Source of the DNA: Oscillibacter sp.
GTDB taxonomy: Bacteria; Bacillota; Clostridia; Oscillospirales; Oscillospiraceae
NCBI GenBank assembly: GCA_003522105.1
Contig: DPGF01000082.1
Location: forward strand, 1 to 28,119
DNA length: 28,119 nucleotides
Direction of reading: 5' to 3'
The position numbers and the translations under genes are program-made. Positions 15,169-22,494 of this stretch are shown here, piece by piece. The stretch's first letter is position 1, and every line of letters begins with the position of its first letter. The notes under the pieces were generated by a model. That model was not told where the DNA came from and searched no databases. It saw only the letters and a list, made by a program, of their open reading frames with translations.

Positions 15169-17172
15169 ATGGCAGAAGCAAAAAAAACGAATTACGGCAA
15201 TGAGAGCATCTCGTCGCTCAAGGGAGCGGACCGTGTGCGCAAGCGCCCGGGCGTCATCTTTGGCTCGGACGGACTGGACGGCTGCGAGCACGCCGTCTTT
15301 GAGATCCTTTCCAACTCCATCGACGAAGCGCGCGAAGGGCACGGCAAGCTCATCACCGTCACCCGCTACTTAGACCACAGCATCGAAGTAGAGGATATGG
15401 GACGCGGCTGCCCCGTGGACTATAACGCCAAGGAAAAGCGCTTCAACTGGGAGCTCGTCTACTGCGAACTCTACGCCGGCGGCAAATACAACAACTTAGA
15501 CGGCGACAACTACGAATACTCCCTCGGTCTCAACGGTCTCGGCGCCTGCGCCACGCAGTATTCCTCGCGCTACATGGACGTGACCGTCTGGCGCGACGGG
15601 AACAAATACTCCCTGCACTTTGAGCGCGGCGAGCCGACGGGCAAAAAGGGTCAGGAGCTGACAGTCGAGCCAAGCGACCGCGGCAAGAAGACCGGCACGC
15701 GCACGCGCTGGCTGCCCGACCTTGACGTGTTTACCGACATTGACATTCCCATTGACTACTACGTCGATACCCTGCGCCGTCAGGCCGTCGTCAATGCAGG
15801 CATCACCTTCCGGCTCAAGAACGAGGTGCTCCCCGGCCGCTTCGAGACGCAGGACTTTCTCTATGAAAACGGCATCATCGACTATGTCGCCGAGATCGCG
15901 GGCGAGGAAGGACTGACCACCCCCGTCTTCTGGGAGACCGAGCGCCGCGGCCGCGACCGCGACGACAAGCCTGAATACAAGGTCAAGCTCTCCTGCGCGT
16001 GCTGCTTTTCCAATAAGGTGCAGCGTATCGAGCACTACCACAACTCCTCCTGGCTCGAACACGGCGGCAGCCCCGAAAAGGCAGCAAAAACCGCCTTTGT
16101 CTACGCCATCGACAAGTATCTCAAGGAGAACAACAAATACCAGAAGGGCGAGGCGCGCATCGCCTGGCAGGACGTGGAGGACTGCCTGATCCTTGTTTCG
16201 AACAACTTCTCCACGCAGACGAGCTACGAAAACCAGACCAAAAAGGCCATCACGAACAAGTTCGTGCAGGAGGCGATGACGGACTTCCTGAAGTCCCGCC
16301 TTGAGACCTATTTCATTGAAAACCGCGTCGACGCGCTCAAGATCGCCGAGCAGGTGCTCATCAACAAGCGAAGCCGCGAAAGCGCGGAAAAGCAGCGCCT
16401 GAACATCAAAAAGAAGCTCTCCGGCAGCATCGACATTTCAAACCGCGTGGAAAAATTTGTTGACTGCCGCACGCGCGATGTCTCGCGCCGCGAGATCTAC
16501 ATCGTTGAGGGTGACAGTGCCCTCGGCAGCGTCAAGCTCTCGCGCGACGGCGAATTTCAGGGCATCATGCCCGTGCGCGGCAAGATCTTAAACTGCCTCA
16601 AGGCGGACTATCCGCGCATTTTCAAAAGCGAGATCATCACCGACCTTTTGAAGGTGCTCGGCTGCGGCGTGGAGGTCCCCGGCAAGTTCGTCAAGGATCT
16701 GAACGCCTTCGACTTGAATAACCTCCGCTGGAACAAGGTCATTCTCTGCACCGATGCCGACGTGGACGGCTACCAGATCCGCACGCTCATTTTGACGATG
16801 ATCTACCGTCTCTGCCCCACGCTGATCCGCGAGGGCTATGTTTACATCGCCGAAACGCCGCTTTTCGAGATCACCTGCGGCGAAAAGACGTGGTTCGCCT
16901 ACACCGACAAGGAGAAAAACGACATCGTCAAAGACCTTGAGGGCAAGCGCTACAAGGTCGACCGCTCGAAGGGTCTCGGCGAAAACGACCCCGAGATGAT
17001 GTGGCTGACAACGATGAATCCCGAAACGCGCCGCCTCATCAAGGTCATGCCCGAGGAAGCGGAGGCCACCGCGCGCTCGTTCGATCTGCTGCTCGGCGAC
17101 AATTTGCAGGGGCGCAAGGATCACATTGCCGAAAACGGCTACAAATACCTCGAAATGATCGACGTATCGTAA
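15169..17172 (+). CDS. Divergent type IIA topoisomerase subunit B (GyrB/ParE-like)
   Basis: ATPase and TOPRIM subunit of a gyrase/topoisomerase IV-type enzyme, 667 residues. The GHKL ATPase keeps Glu45, Asn49 and Glu53 (E..SNSIDE), and Asp76 in EDMGRG, with Met where DNGRG or DDGRG is usual. The ATP lid reads LGLNGLG instead of GGLHGVG, and a QTK loop is present. The TOPRIM domain has EGDSALG (447-453; usual EGDSAGG) and the metal-binding Asp529, Asp531 and Asp533 (TDADVDG). The end of the protein has KGLGEN and TTMNPETRR. ATG 15169 follows GGAG by eight bases. No GyrA/ParC gene is adjacent. It differs clearly from housekeeping GyrB, so I infer a second, paralogous enzyme. Confidence 0.88.
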   Translation: MAEAKKTNYGNESISSLKGADRVRKRPGVIFGSDGLDGCEHAVFEILSNSIDEAREGHGKLITVTRYLDHSIEVEDMGRGCPVDYNAKEKRFNWELVYCELYAGGKYNNLDGDNYEYSLGLNGLGACATQYSSRYMDVTVWRDGNKYSLHFERGEPTGKKGQELTVEPSDRGKKTGTRTRWLPDLDVFTDIDIPIDYYVDTLRRQAVVNAGITFRLKNEVLPGRFETQDFLYENGIIDYVAEIAGEEGLTTPVFWETERRGRDRDDKPEYKVKLSCACCFSNKVQRIEHYHNSSWLEHGGSPEKAAKTAFVYAIDKYLKENNKYQKGEARIAWQDVEDCLILVSNNFSTQTSYENQTKKAITNKFVQEAMTDFLKSRLETYFIENRVDALKIAEQVLINKRSRESAEKQRLNIKKKLSGSIDISNRVEKFVDCRTRDVSRREIYIVEGDSALGSVKLSRDGEFQGIMPVRGKILNCLKADYPRIFKSEIITDLLKVLGCGVEVPGKFVKDLNAFDLNNLRWNKVILCTDADVDGYQIRTLILTMIYRLCPTLIREGYVYIAETPLFEITCGEKTWFAYTDKEKNDIVKDLEGKRYKVDRSKGLGENDPEMMWLTTMNPETRRLIKVMPEEAEATARSFDLLLGDNLQGRKDHIAENGYKYLEMIDVS

Positions 17173-17201
17173 TACGCACAGCAGGAAAGGAGCGTAACTT
17201 T

Positions 17202-17483
17202 ATGGAAGGCATTTTACTTCACGTTCTCTATCGCGGCGAAAAGGCCAGGGACTTTGCAGAAGAGATGGAGCGAAGCGGCCTGCGCGCCGCCGTCCTCGCG
17301 GAAGAGGGCTGCATACAGTATGACTACTACCAGCCTCTCGCCGAGGAAAACTGCGTGCTGCTCGTGGAGCACTGGCGTGACCGCGCCGCGCTCGATAAGC
17401 ACGCCGCCGGTGAGCCGATGGCAAAGCTCAAGGCGCTCAAGGCAAGCTACGACCTGAGCACCGACGTAACCCGATTCGACTGA
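17202..17483 (+). CDS. Antibiotic biosynthesis monooxygenase (ABM)-fold small protein
   Basis: A 93-residue protein of the ABM ferredoxin-like fold, a family that includes quinol monooxygenases such as YgiN. The pattern EEGCIQYDYYQPLAEENCVLL, cut here at the loop, then EHWRDRAALDKHA fits the family: Gly-Cys, Tyr, the E-x-W strand and the following x-H helix. The exact reaction cannot be predicted, and several members act without cofactors. ATG 17202 follows AAAGGAG. It starts 29 bases after the GyrB-like gene and shares its direction, so the two may be co-transcribed, though a functional link is not evident. A strong terminator follows. Confidence 0.8.
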   Translation: MEGILLHVLYRGEKARDFAEEMERSGLRAAVLAEEGCIQYDYYQPLAEENCVLLVEHWRDRAALDKHAAGEPMAKLKALKASYDLSTDVTRFD

Positions 17484-17502
17484 TTTCGGTTCTCATATCA
17501 TA

Positions 17503-17539
17503 AAGGAGGGCGTTTCCGTTGGGAAGCGCCCTCCTTTTT
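17503..17539. terminator. Shared terminator between the ABM gene and clpC
   Basis: AAGGAGGGCGTTTCC (17503-17517) pairs with GGAAGCGCCCTCCTT (17522-17536), with one T-G pair, a four-base loop and a T run to 17539. A-rich flanks on the other side mean it can stop transcripts from both directions. It lies between converging genes, exactly where a bidirectional terminator is expected. Confidence 0.9.
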
Positions 17540-20037
17540 CACGTCCCTGCTTCGTTTTCGTGCGCGCCAAACGCTGCCAGTGCCGTTTCTTCCTTTTTGG
17601 AAAGGTGCAGCGCCGTTTCCCCGGCACGCAGCACAGCCGTGTCGCCGCTTGCGAGCGTGCCGTCCAAAAGGCAGGTTGCGAGCGCGTCCTCGACCTCCGT
17701 GCTGATGAGCCGCCGCAGCGGCCGCGCGCCGTACACGGCGTCGCAGCCCCGCTCTGCGAGTGACGCCGCACACTCCTCGCGGATCTCCAGCGTGATCCCC
17801 AGCGCCGCGGCGCGCGAACACGTCTGTGCAAGCAGACGCCGCGCGATCTCGGCGCTGTCCTCCTTTTGGAGCTGCCGGAAAACGATCGTTTCATCTACAC
17901 GGTTCAGAAACTCCGGCCGGAACGTCCGCCTGAGTTCCGCCGTCACCGCGCTTTTCACCGCAGCAAAGCGCGCGTCGGCATTTTCCTGCTCCTGCGGGGC
18001 AAAGCCGAGCGGCGTCCCCGCCGCCGTGATGCTCTTTGCACCCACGTTCGACGTCATGATGACCGCTGTGTTGCGAAAGTCCACCTTCCGCCCCTGCGCA
18101 TCCGTCACGACGCCGTCCTCTAAAATTTGCAGCAGGATATTCCACACGTCCTCGTGCGCCTTTTCGATCTCGTCGAAAAGCACAACGCTGTACGGCTTTC
18201 GCCGCACCTTTTCCGTCAGCTGCCCGCCTTCGTCGTAGCCGACGTAACCCGGCGGCGAGCCGATCAGGCGCGAAATGCTGTGCTTTTCCATATACTCGCT
18301 CATGTCGATGCGGATCATTGCCTCCTCGCTGCCGAACACCGCCTCGGCGAGCGCGCGGCTCAGCTCTGTTTTGCCCACGCCCGTCGGCCCGAGGAAGAGA
18401 AACGACCCGACCGGCCGCCGCGGATCTTTGACGCCGACTCTGCCCCGGCGAACGGCGCGCGCCACAGCGCGCACCGCCTCGTCCTGCCCCACAACGCGCG
18501 CATGAAGCGTCGCCTCCAGCGCCAGCAGTCTTGCGCTCTCGCTCTCATTCAGCCGCGTGACGGGAATCCCCGTCCAGTTCGAGAGCACCGCCGCAATGTC
18601 CTCCGCCGTCACGCGATTTTTCATATTTTTGGCTTCGCAGATCTGCTTTTTCCGCTCTGCTGCCGCCTGCGCGCGGAAGCTCTCCTCCGCATCGCGCAGG
18701 CCCGCTGCCTTTTCGTAATCCTGTGCGCTGATGGCCGCTTCCTTTTCCCGTGCAGCCGCGGCAGCCCGCTCTTCCATCTCCCGCAGCGCGGGGGAGGCGC
18801 TGCGCGCGCTCATGCGCACGCCCGCCGCCGCCTCATCGACAAGATCGATGGCCTTATCCGGCAGAAAGCGGTCGGGCAGATAGCGCTTGGAAAGCGTCAC
18901 CGCCGAAGAAAGCGCGCCGTCCTCGATCGCAAGGCCGTGGTGCGCTTCATATTTCGGCCGCAGGGCACGCAGAATGGCAAGCGTCTTTCCCTCGTCCGGT
19001 TCTCGCACCTGCACGCTCTGGAAGCGCCGCTCGAGCGCAGCGTCCTTTTCGATGAATTTACGGTACTCCGCAAGCGTTGTCGCTCCGATGACGCGGATCT
19101 CTCCGCGCCCGAGGGCGGGCTTTAGAATATTCGCCGCGTCCACCGCTCCCTCAGCGCTGCCCGCGCCGACGATGGTATGCAGCTCGTCGATGAAGAGGAT
19201 CACATTGCCGTCGCGCCGCACCTCATCGAGCAGGACGCGGATGCGCTCTTCAAATTCGCCGCGGTACTTTGTCCCCGCCACCATGCCCGATAGGTCGAGC
19301 AGCAAAATGCGCTTGTCCACCAGTTCCTCCGGCACATCGCCCGCGGCGATCCTTTCGGCAAGGCCCTCGGCAATAGCGGTCTTGCCCACCCCCGGCTCGC
19401 CGATGAGCACGGGGTTATTTTTCGTCCGCCGCGTTAAAATGCGCAGTGCGCGGGCGATCTCCTCGTCCCGCCCGATCACGGGATCGAGCCGTCCCTCGCG
19501 CGCCATGGCCGTTAAGTCGCGCGTGAATTCTGCAAGCGTTTTGCCGCTCTTGCCCTCGCTGCGGCTCGCGCGCACCTCGGGCAGCGGCGCCCTGCGCGGG
19601 GAAGCGCTCATCGCGCACAGTGTTTCACTGTACAGCTTTCGTGTGTCCACCCCGGAAAGGCGCAGCAAACGCACCGCCGTATTCGTGCTGTCGCGCATGA
19701 TACCGAGCAGTAAGTGTCCCGCCTCGATCACGCCGCTGCCTGCACGCACAGCTTCTCCCACGGCAAGCTCCACCGCGCTGCGCGCGTGAGGCGTGAGCCC
19801 CTGTACCGTCGATTTCTCCGCCGTGCCGCGCCCGAGCTTTTCGATCATCTTTTCGCGCATCGCCTTCTCATAGACCCCCGATGCGTTCAGCGCGCGGCAG
19901 GCCGCGTCGCCCTCTTCGCGCAGCATCGCAAGGAGCAAATGCTCGCACCCCACGTATCCGTGCCCCAGTTCTCCCGCCGCCGCCTGCGCGCAGCGCAGCA
20001 CCTGCTCGGCGCGCACGCTGAATTTCCGGTCGTTCAT
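17539..20037 (-). CDS. clpC: ATP-dependent Clp protease ATP-binding subunit ClpC
   Basis: Hsp100 AAA+ unfoldase that feeds substrates to the ClpP protease. The 832-residue product has a double Clp-N repeat (about 1-145) and a first AAA+ module with Walker A GEPGVGKT at 213-220. The UVR-containing middle domain (AAISAQDYEKAAGLRD) distinguishes ClpC from ClpB. The second AAA+ module has GPTGVGKT at 550-557. A Leu-Gly-Phe loop at 677-679 matches the ClpP-docking position. I chose ATG 20037-20035, with GGGAGG upstream. The usual ctsR-mcsA-mcsB genes are absent and I see no CtsR-type operator upstream. It converges on the ABM gene and diverges from the ferredoxin gene. Confidence 0.94.
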   Translation of the reverse strand: MNDRKFSVRAEQVLRCAQAAAGELGHGYVGCEHLLLAMLREEGDAACRALNASGVYEKAMREKMIEKLGRGTAEKSTVQGLTPHARSAVELAVGEAVRAGSGVIEAGHLLLGIMRDSTNTAVRLLRLSGVDTRKLYSETLCAMSASPRRAPLPEVRASRSEGKSGKTLAEFTRDLTAMAREGRLDPVIGRDEEIARALRILTRRTKNNPVLIGEPGVGKTAIAEGLAERIAAGDVPEELVDKRILLLDLSGMVAGTKYRGEFEERIRVLLDEVRRDGNVILFIDELHTIVGAGSAEGAVDAANILKPALGRGEIRVIGATTLAEYRKFIEKDAALERRFQSVQVREPDEGKTLAILRALRPKYEAHHGLAIEDGALSSAVTLSKRYLPDRFLPDKAIDLVDEAAAGVRMSARSASPALREMEERAAAAAREKEAAISAQDYEKAAGLRDAEESFRAQAAAERKKQICEAKNMKNRVTAEDIAAVLSNWTGIPVTRLNESESARLLALEATLHARVVGQDEAVRAVARAVRRGRVGVKDPRRPVGSFLFLGPTGVGKTELSRALAEAVFGSEEAMIRIDMSEYMEKHSISRLIGSPPGYVGYDEGGQLTEKVRRKPYSVVLFDEIEKAHEDVWNILLQILEDGVVTDAQGRKVDFRNTAVIMTSNVGAKSITAAGTPLGFAPQEQENADARFAAVKSAVTAELRRTFRPEFLNRVDETIVFRQLQKEDSAEIARRLLAQTCSRAAALGITLEIREECAASLAERGCDAVYGARPLRRLISTEVEDALATCLLDGTLASGDTAVLRAGETALHLSKKEETALAAFGAHENEAGT

Positions 20038-20144
20038 CTCTCCGCCTCCCAATGCATTTTCGTCCTATCATTTTTAACCGCTTTCCCCAAAAATAAACGC
20101 CGCAAACGACACAGAAAATTCAATATTTTCCTACATTCTGACTC

Positions 20145-20172
20145 TTGCATTTTCACATTGACATGCTATAAT
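20145..20172 (+). promoter_or_regulatory. Promoter of the ferredoxin gene
   Basis: A perfect TATAAT (20167-20172) with TGC in front (extended -10), and TTGCAT (20145-20150) 16 bases upstream. A TTGACA at 20158-20163 is too close to serve as its -35. The start codon lies 30 bases after the -10. Confidence 0.75.
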
Positions 20173-20201
20173 AACCTCATCAACTTATGGAGGTACTAAT
20201 T

Positions 20202-20372
20202 ATGGCTTACCAGATCAGCTCTGCCTGCGTCAGCTGCGGTGCTTGCGCAGACGCTTGCCCCGTCGGTGCTATTTCCCAGGGCGATTCCCAGTATCAGATC
20301 GACGCGAATGCCTGCCTCGATTGCGGCTCCTGCGCTGATACCTGCCCCAACGGCGCCATCTCTCAGGCCTAA
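20202..20372 (+). CDS. Clostridial-type 2[4Fe-4S] ferredoxin
   Basis: Small soluble electron carrier of 56 residues with two Cys-x2-Cys-x2-Cys-x3-Cys-Pro motifs: CVSCGACADACP and CLDCGSCADTCP. Each motif supplies three ligands to one cluster and one to the other, as in classic clostridial ferredoxins. Such proteins serve pyruvate:ferredoxin oxidoreductase, hydrogenases and Rnf. The ATG at 20202 follows GGAGG by eight bases. The gene has a strong promoter and a perfect terminator, typical of an abundant protein made from a single-gene transcript. Partner enzymes are not in the window. Confidence 0.97.
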   Translation: MAYQISSACVSCGACADACPVGAISQGDSQYQIDANACLDCGSCADTCPNGAISQA

Positions 20373-20388
20373 GGCTCAAGAGTACTTA

Positions 20389-20424
20389 AAAAATAAGGAC
20401 GCGCTTTCGCGCGTCCTTATTTTT
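20389..20424 (+). terminator. Strong terminator after the ferredoxin gene
   Basis: A perfect 16-bp stem: AAAAATAAGGACGCGC (20389-20404) against GCGCGTCCTTATTTTT (20409-20424), with loop TTTC. The T run is part of the right arm. The A and T arms make it usable from either strand. Confidence 0.92.
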
Positions 20425-20445
20425 ATCATCGGAAAGGAGCATCGC

Positions 20446-21147
20446 ATGGAACAGCGCGACGAACTCTGGCCGGACGGCCCCTGCTTTTACTACGATACCG
20501 CCCTCTTTCCGCCGGGAACGGACAGCTTTGCCCTCGCTTACTTTGCCCGCCCCGCGCGCGGCGACACGGTCTGCGACCTCGGCAGCGGCACAGGGCTTCT
20601 CGGCACGCTCCTGCTTGCGCGCGAGGATTCCCTCATCATTGAAAATGTGGAGCTTTCCGCGCCCGCGGCAGCGCTCGCGCGCAAGAGCTTTTTGGAAAAC
20701 GGCTGGGAGGGGCGCGCCGTTTTTCACACGGGCGACCTGCGCAACACCTCCACCCTGCCGCTCCCCGGCAGCGTTGACTATGTGATCTCCAACCCGCCGT
20801 ATTTTCCCGCCGGCAGCGGCAAAAGCGCCGACGGCGAAGCACGCCGGACGGCGCGGGAGGAAGTATCCTGCACGCTTGAGGACGTGTGCGCCGCGGCAAA
20901 GCGCATTCTGCGCTATGGCGGGCGCTTTGCCCTTGTTCACCGCGCCGAACGGCTCACGGACGTTCTCTGCACCCTGCGTGCAAGCGGCATCGAGCCCAAG
21001 CGTCTCCGTTTTCTCGCCAAATCCGCGGACAGCGCCCCCTCGCTCCTGCTGGTCGAAGGAAAGCGCGGTGGAAAGAGCGGGCTTATCCTTGAGCCGCCGC
21101 TTATCCCCGGTTCTGCGGAGTGGGATCGCGTTTATTTCCGCAAATAA
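20446..21147 (+). CDS. tRNA1(Val) (adenine37-N6)-methyltransferase-like
   Basis: SAM-dependent methyltransferase of 233 residues resembling TrmN6/YfiC. It has the SAM-binding motif DLGSGTG at residues 44-50 and the catalytic NPPYF at 116-120, the N6-adenine signature. The WPDGPCFYYDTALFPPGTDS start and the RILRYGGRFALVHRAERL segment are also typical of the Bacillota family. ATG 20446 follows AAAGGAG; an open extension to 20239 only overlaps the ferredoxin gene in another frame. It lies 22 bases after the ferredoxin terminator, so it depends on readthrough or on an unseen start. RNA target is inferred from the family; other N6-adenine or N5-glutamine substrates cannot be ruled out by motif alone. 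Confidence 0.85.
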   Translation: MEQRDELWPDGPCFYYDTALFPPGTDSFALAYFARPARGDTVCDLGSGTGLLGTLLLAREDSLIIENVELSAPAAALARKSFLENGWEGRAVFHTGDLRNTSTLPLPGSVDYVISNPPYFPAGSGKSADGEARRTAREEVSCTLEDVCAAAKRILRYGGRFALVHRAERLTDVLCTLRASGIEPKRLRFLAKSADSAPSLLLVEGKRGGKSGLILEPPLIPGSAEWDRVYFRK

Positions 21148-21155
21148 CGAAGAAT

Positions 21156-21177
21156 GGGTCGCCCTTTCGGGCGGCCC
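21156..21177 (+). terminator. Probable terminator of the methyltransferase gene
   Basis: GGGTCGCCC (21156-21164) pairs with GGGCGGCCC (21169-21177), including one T-G pair, around a TTTC loop, nine bases after the stop codon. The T stretch comes a few bases later (21183-21186), so efficiency is uncertain. Confidence 0.65.
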
Positions 21178-21183
21178 AACAGT

Positions 21184-21197
21184 TTTAGTATACTAAA
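21184..21197. repeat. Perfect palindrome TTTAGTATACTAAA
   Basis: A 14-base sequence identical to its reverse complement, just after the methyltransferase terminator and about 90 bases before the next promoter. It could be an operator or recombination site; there is no direct support for either. Confidence 0.5.
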
Positions 21198-21288
21198 GCG
21201 CATGATTAAATTCAAGCATTCTTTTGCATTTTTTGGATAATCAGCCACGCACACAATTTTTATCCTGTATCTTTATCCATTTCGCCAC

Positions 21289-21317
21289 TTGATTTCCACC
21301 CCGATTCTTGCTATTCT
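21289..21317 (+). promoter_or_regulatory. Promoter of the broken small gene
   Basis: TTGATT (21289-21294), a 17-base spacer and TATTCT (21312-21317), preceded by TGC (extended -10). AAAGGGTG lies shortly after, in front of ATG 21342. Confidence 0.5.
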
Positions 21318-21341
21318 TTAATCACAGAAAGGGTGAGACCA

Positions 21342-21537
21342 ATGTACAAGTAAGTTCAGCAGTTAACCCGATCCCAATGGTTCCGATCATATCCATCGCG
21401 CAGCACTCTCTGATGTGTACCGTCATTCAGGTAAGACCACTGCAACAGCAGTGTTTGAGATAGCAGGAGTGGAAACCGGAGTAAGAGGTATTCGGCACCA
21501 GATCACGGAAGAAAGGAAGGAAGAAAACAGAATATGA
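21342..21537 (+). pseudogene. Broken small reading frame, unknown family
   Basis: ATG 21342 follows a purine-rich AAAGGGTGAG but stops at codon 4 (TAA 21351-21353). One frame over, 56 codons are open from 21367 to the TGA at 21535-21537, just 19 bases before a strong terminator. That frame is blocked upstream by TAA 21364-21366. Its product includes HSGKTTATAVFEIAGVE, then GVRGIRHQITEERKEENRI at the end, which looks like coding sequence. One substitution in the fourth codon and a two-base loss in the C run near 21367 would turn an intact gene of about 66 codons into this. I recognise no family. The alternatives are a non-coding RNA or a chance open frame. Confidence 0.4.
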
Positions 21538-21556
21538 GAGATCCCAATATTCATCA

Positions 21557-21610
21557 TGACTGACCCTTGATCGTAGTTCAGTAATCGCGATCAAGGGTCA
21601 GTCATTTTTT
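21557..21610 (+). terminator. Strong terminator with 17-bp perfect stem
   Basis: TGACTGACCCTTGATCG (21557-21573) pairs perfectly with 21588-21604 around a 14-base loop, followed by six T (21605-21610). It ends the small transcription unit that begins at the promoter at 21289-21317. Confidence 0.9.
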
Positions 21611-21644
21611 GTTTTCTTTCACTTACCATAAAGATAGCAAGAAG

Positions 21645-21687
21645 CCCGCGCGAACGCGCGGGTGAATGGCAGCGGCGCAAGCGCTGC
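21645..21687. repeat. Two tandem GC-rich hairpins
   Basis: CCCGCGCG (21645-21652) pairs with CGCGCGGG (21655-21662). Six bases later GCAGCG (21669-21674) pairs with CGCTGC (21682-21687) around a seven-base loop. Neither has a T run, so they are not ordinary terminators. They may be an interspersed palindromic element. Confidence 0.5.
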
Positions 21688-21692
21688 ACGAG

Positions 21693-21735
21693 GCAAAAGA
21701 AGGGGTTCCCTCACATGAGAGAACCCCTTCTTTGC
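21693..21735 (-). terminator. Terminator of the unknown lipoprotein gene
   Basis: GCAAAAGAAGGGGTTCCCTC pairs with the complementary arm 21717-21735 around ACAT, with one bulge and one mismatch. It abuts the stop codon at 21739-21737. On the minus strand the tail is only moderately T-rich. Confidence 0.75.
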
Positions 21736-21736
21736 T

Positions 21737-22432
21737 TCACGTTGTGACCCCGTGGAAGGCTTCGATGCAATAGCTCCCGTCCTGCCGCACGTGCAGCGTC
21801 AACTCATCGTGCGTTCCTTCGCCGTCCCCATTCCACAGCCGGATGCTGTCGCCGTACTGCTCGCCGCCCATCGGAATAAAGGATCCGGGGCCGAAATCGC
21901 TCGTAAACTCATAGAATGCATCATACTGTGCGAGGTACGTCACACCATCCTGATTGCGCAGATCGTCCACCGTGATATCCGCCCACTGCGTCAAAAGCGC
22001 GGAAACGTCACTCTTGGGAATGCGCCGCACGGGGACCGCCCAGTCATCCGGCACCTTGAACCTCTCCGCATCCTCTATTCCCAGCGTGTCGAGCACTGCG
22101 TGGAATTCCTCCACGTCCGCGTCTCCCAGCGTGGTGCTGAGCGGACAGTACCGCAAAAATTCCGCAAGGTCGATATCGCGCGGATCGTCGTAATGCGAGG
22201 TGAAAAAGCAGCTCACCGGCGTCGAGGTCGTATAGCGGTACTCTCCCGTTGTCTCATCCGTCACATCGGCAGTGGAGGCAAACAACTCCTTAAATTCTTC
22301 GATCTGCGCCTCCGTCAGCGGCGCCCAATCATCCTCCGGTCCGCCGTCCGATTTGTCATCATTCGCTCCCGCGCAGCCAAACAGCGCCAGCGTGCACACG
22401 CAGGCGAGCAAAAAGGCAAATAATTTCTTCAT
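21737..22432 (-). CDS. Lipoprotein of unknown function
   Basis: Predicted lipid-anchored protein of 231 residues. The signal peptide MKKLFAFLLACVCTLALFGC ends in lipobox LFGC with Cys20. An acidic linker (about 24-40) follows, then a soluble domain with no motif that I recognise; the C-terminus contains WNGDGEGTHDELTLHV and GSYCIEAFHG. I chose ATG 22432-22430, behind GGGGAG; an in-frame ATG lies 18 bases upstream. It is 62 bp downstream of the serpin gene, with no clear promoter between, so both may be one transcript. Related extracellular function is possible but unproven. Confidence 0.8.
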   Translation of the reverse strand: MKKLFAFLLACVCTLALFGCAGANDDKSDGGPEDDWAPLTEAQIEEFKELFASTADVTDETTGEYRYTTSTPVSCFFTSHYDDPRDIDLAEFLRYCPLSTTLGDADVEEFHAVLDTLGIEDAERFKVPDDWAVPVRRIPKSDVSALLTQWADITVDDLRNQDGVTYLAQYDAFYEFTSDFGPGSFIPMGGEQYGDSIRLWNGDGEGTHDELTLHVRQDGSYCIEAFHGVTT

Positions 22433-22494
22433 CGTTTCTCCCCTTTTCATTTTCGCATCATTTGTTTTTTACTGCCGGCGCGCCAGCTTTGCTC

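Larger units (their letters stand above)
21148..21736. other. 589-bp intergenic region with many signals
   Basis: No intact gene is supported. In order it holds a terminator hairpin, a perfect 14-base palindrome, an AT-rich stretch, a promoter, a broken small reading frame with its own terminator, two tandem GC-rich hairpins and the terminator of the next minus-strand gene. Base composition of 21180-21620 is clearly lower in GC than the flanking genes. Confidence 0.75.

Noticed and set aside
20158..20172. TTGACA next to TATAAT before the ferredoxin gene as one promoter
   Set aside because: Only three bases separate them. The -10 is used instead with TTGCAT at 20145-20150.
21232..21240. A further DnaA-box-like TTTGGATAA
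   Set aside because: It is a single site with one mismatch in an AT-rich stretch, so chance is likely.
21415..21537. Internal GTG start giving a 40-residue protein in the broken unit
   Set aside because: No ribosome binding site precedes it, and the promoter and ATG lie further upstream.
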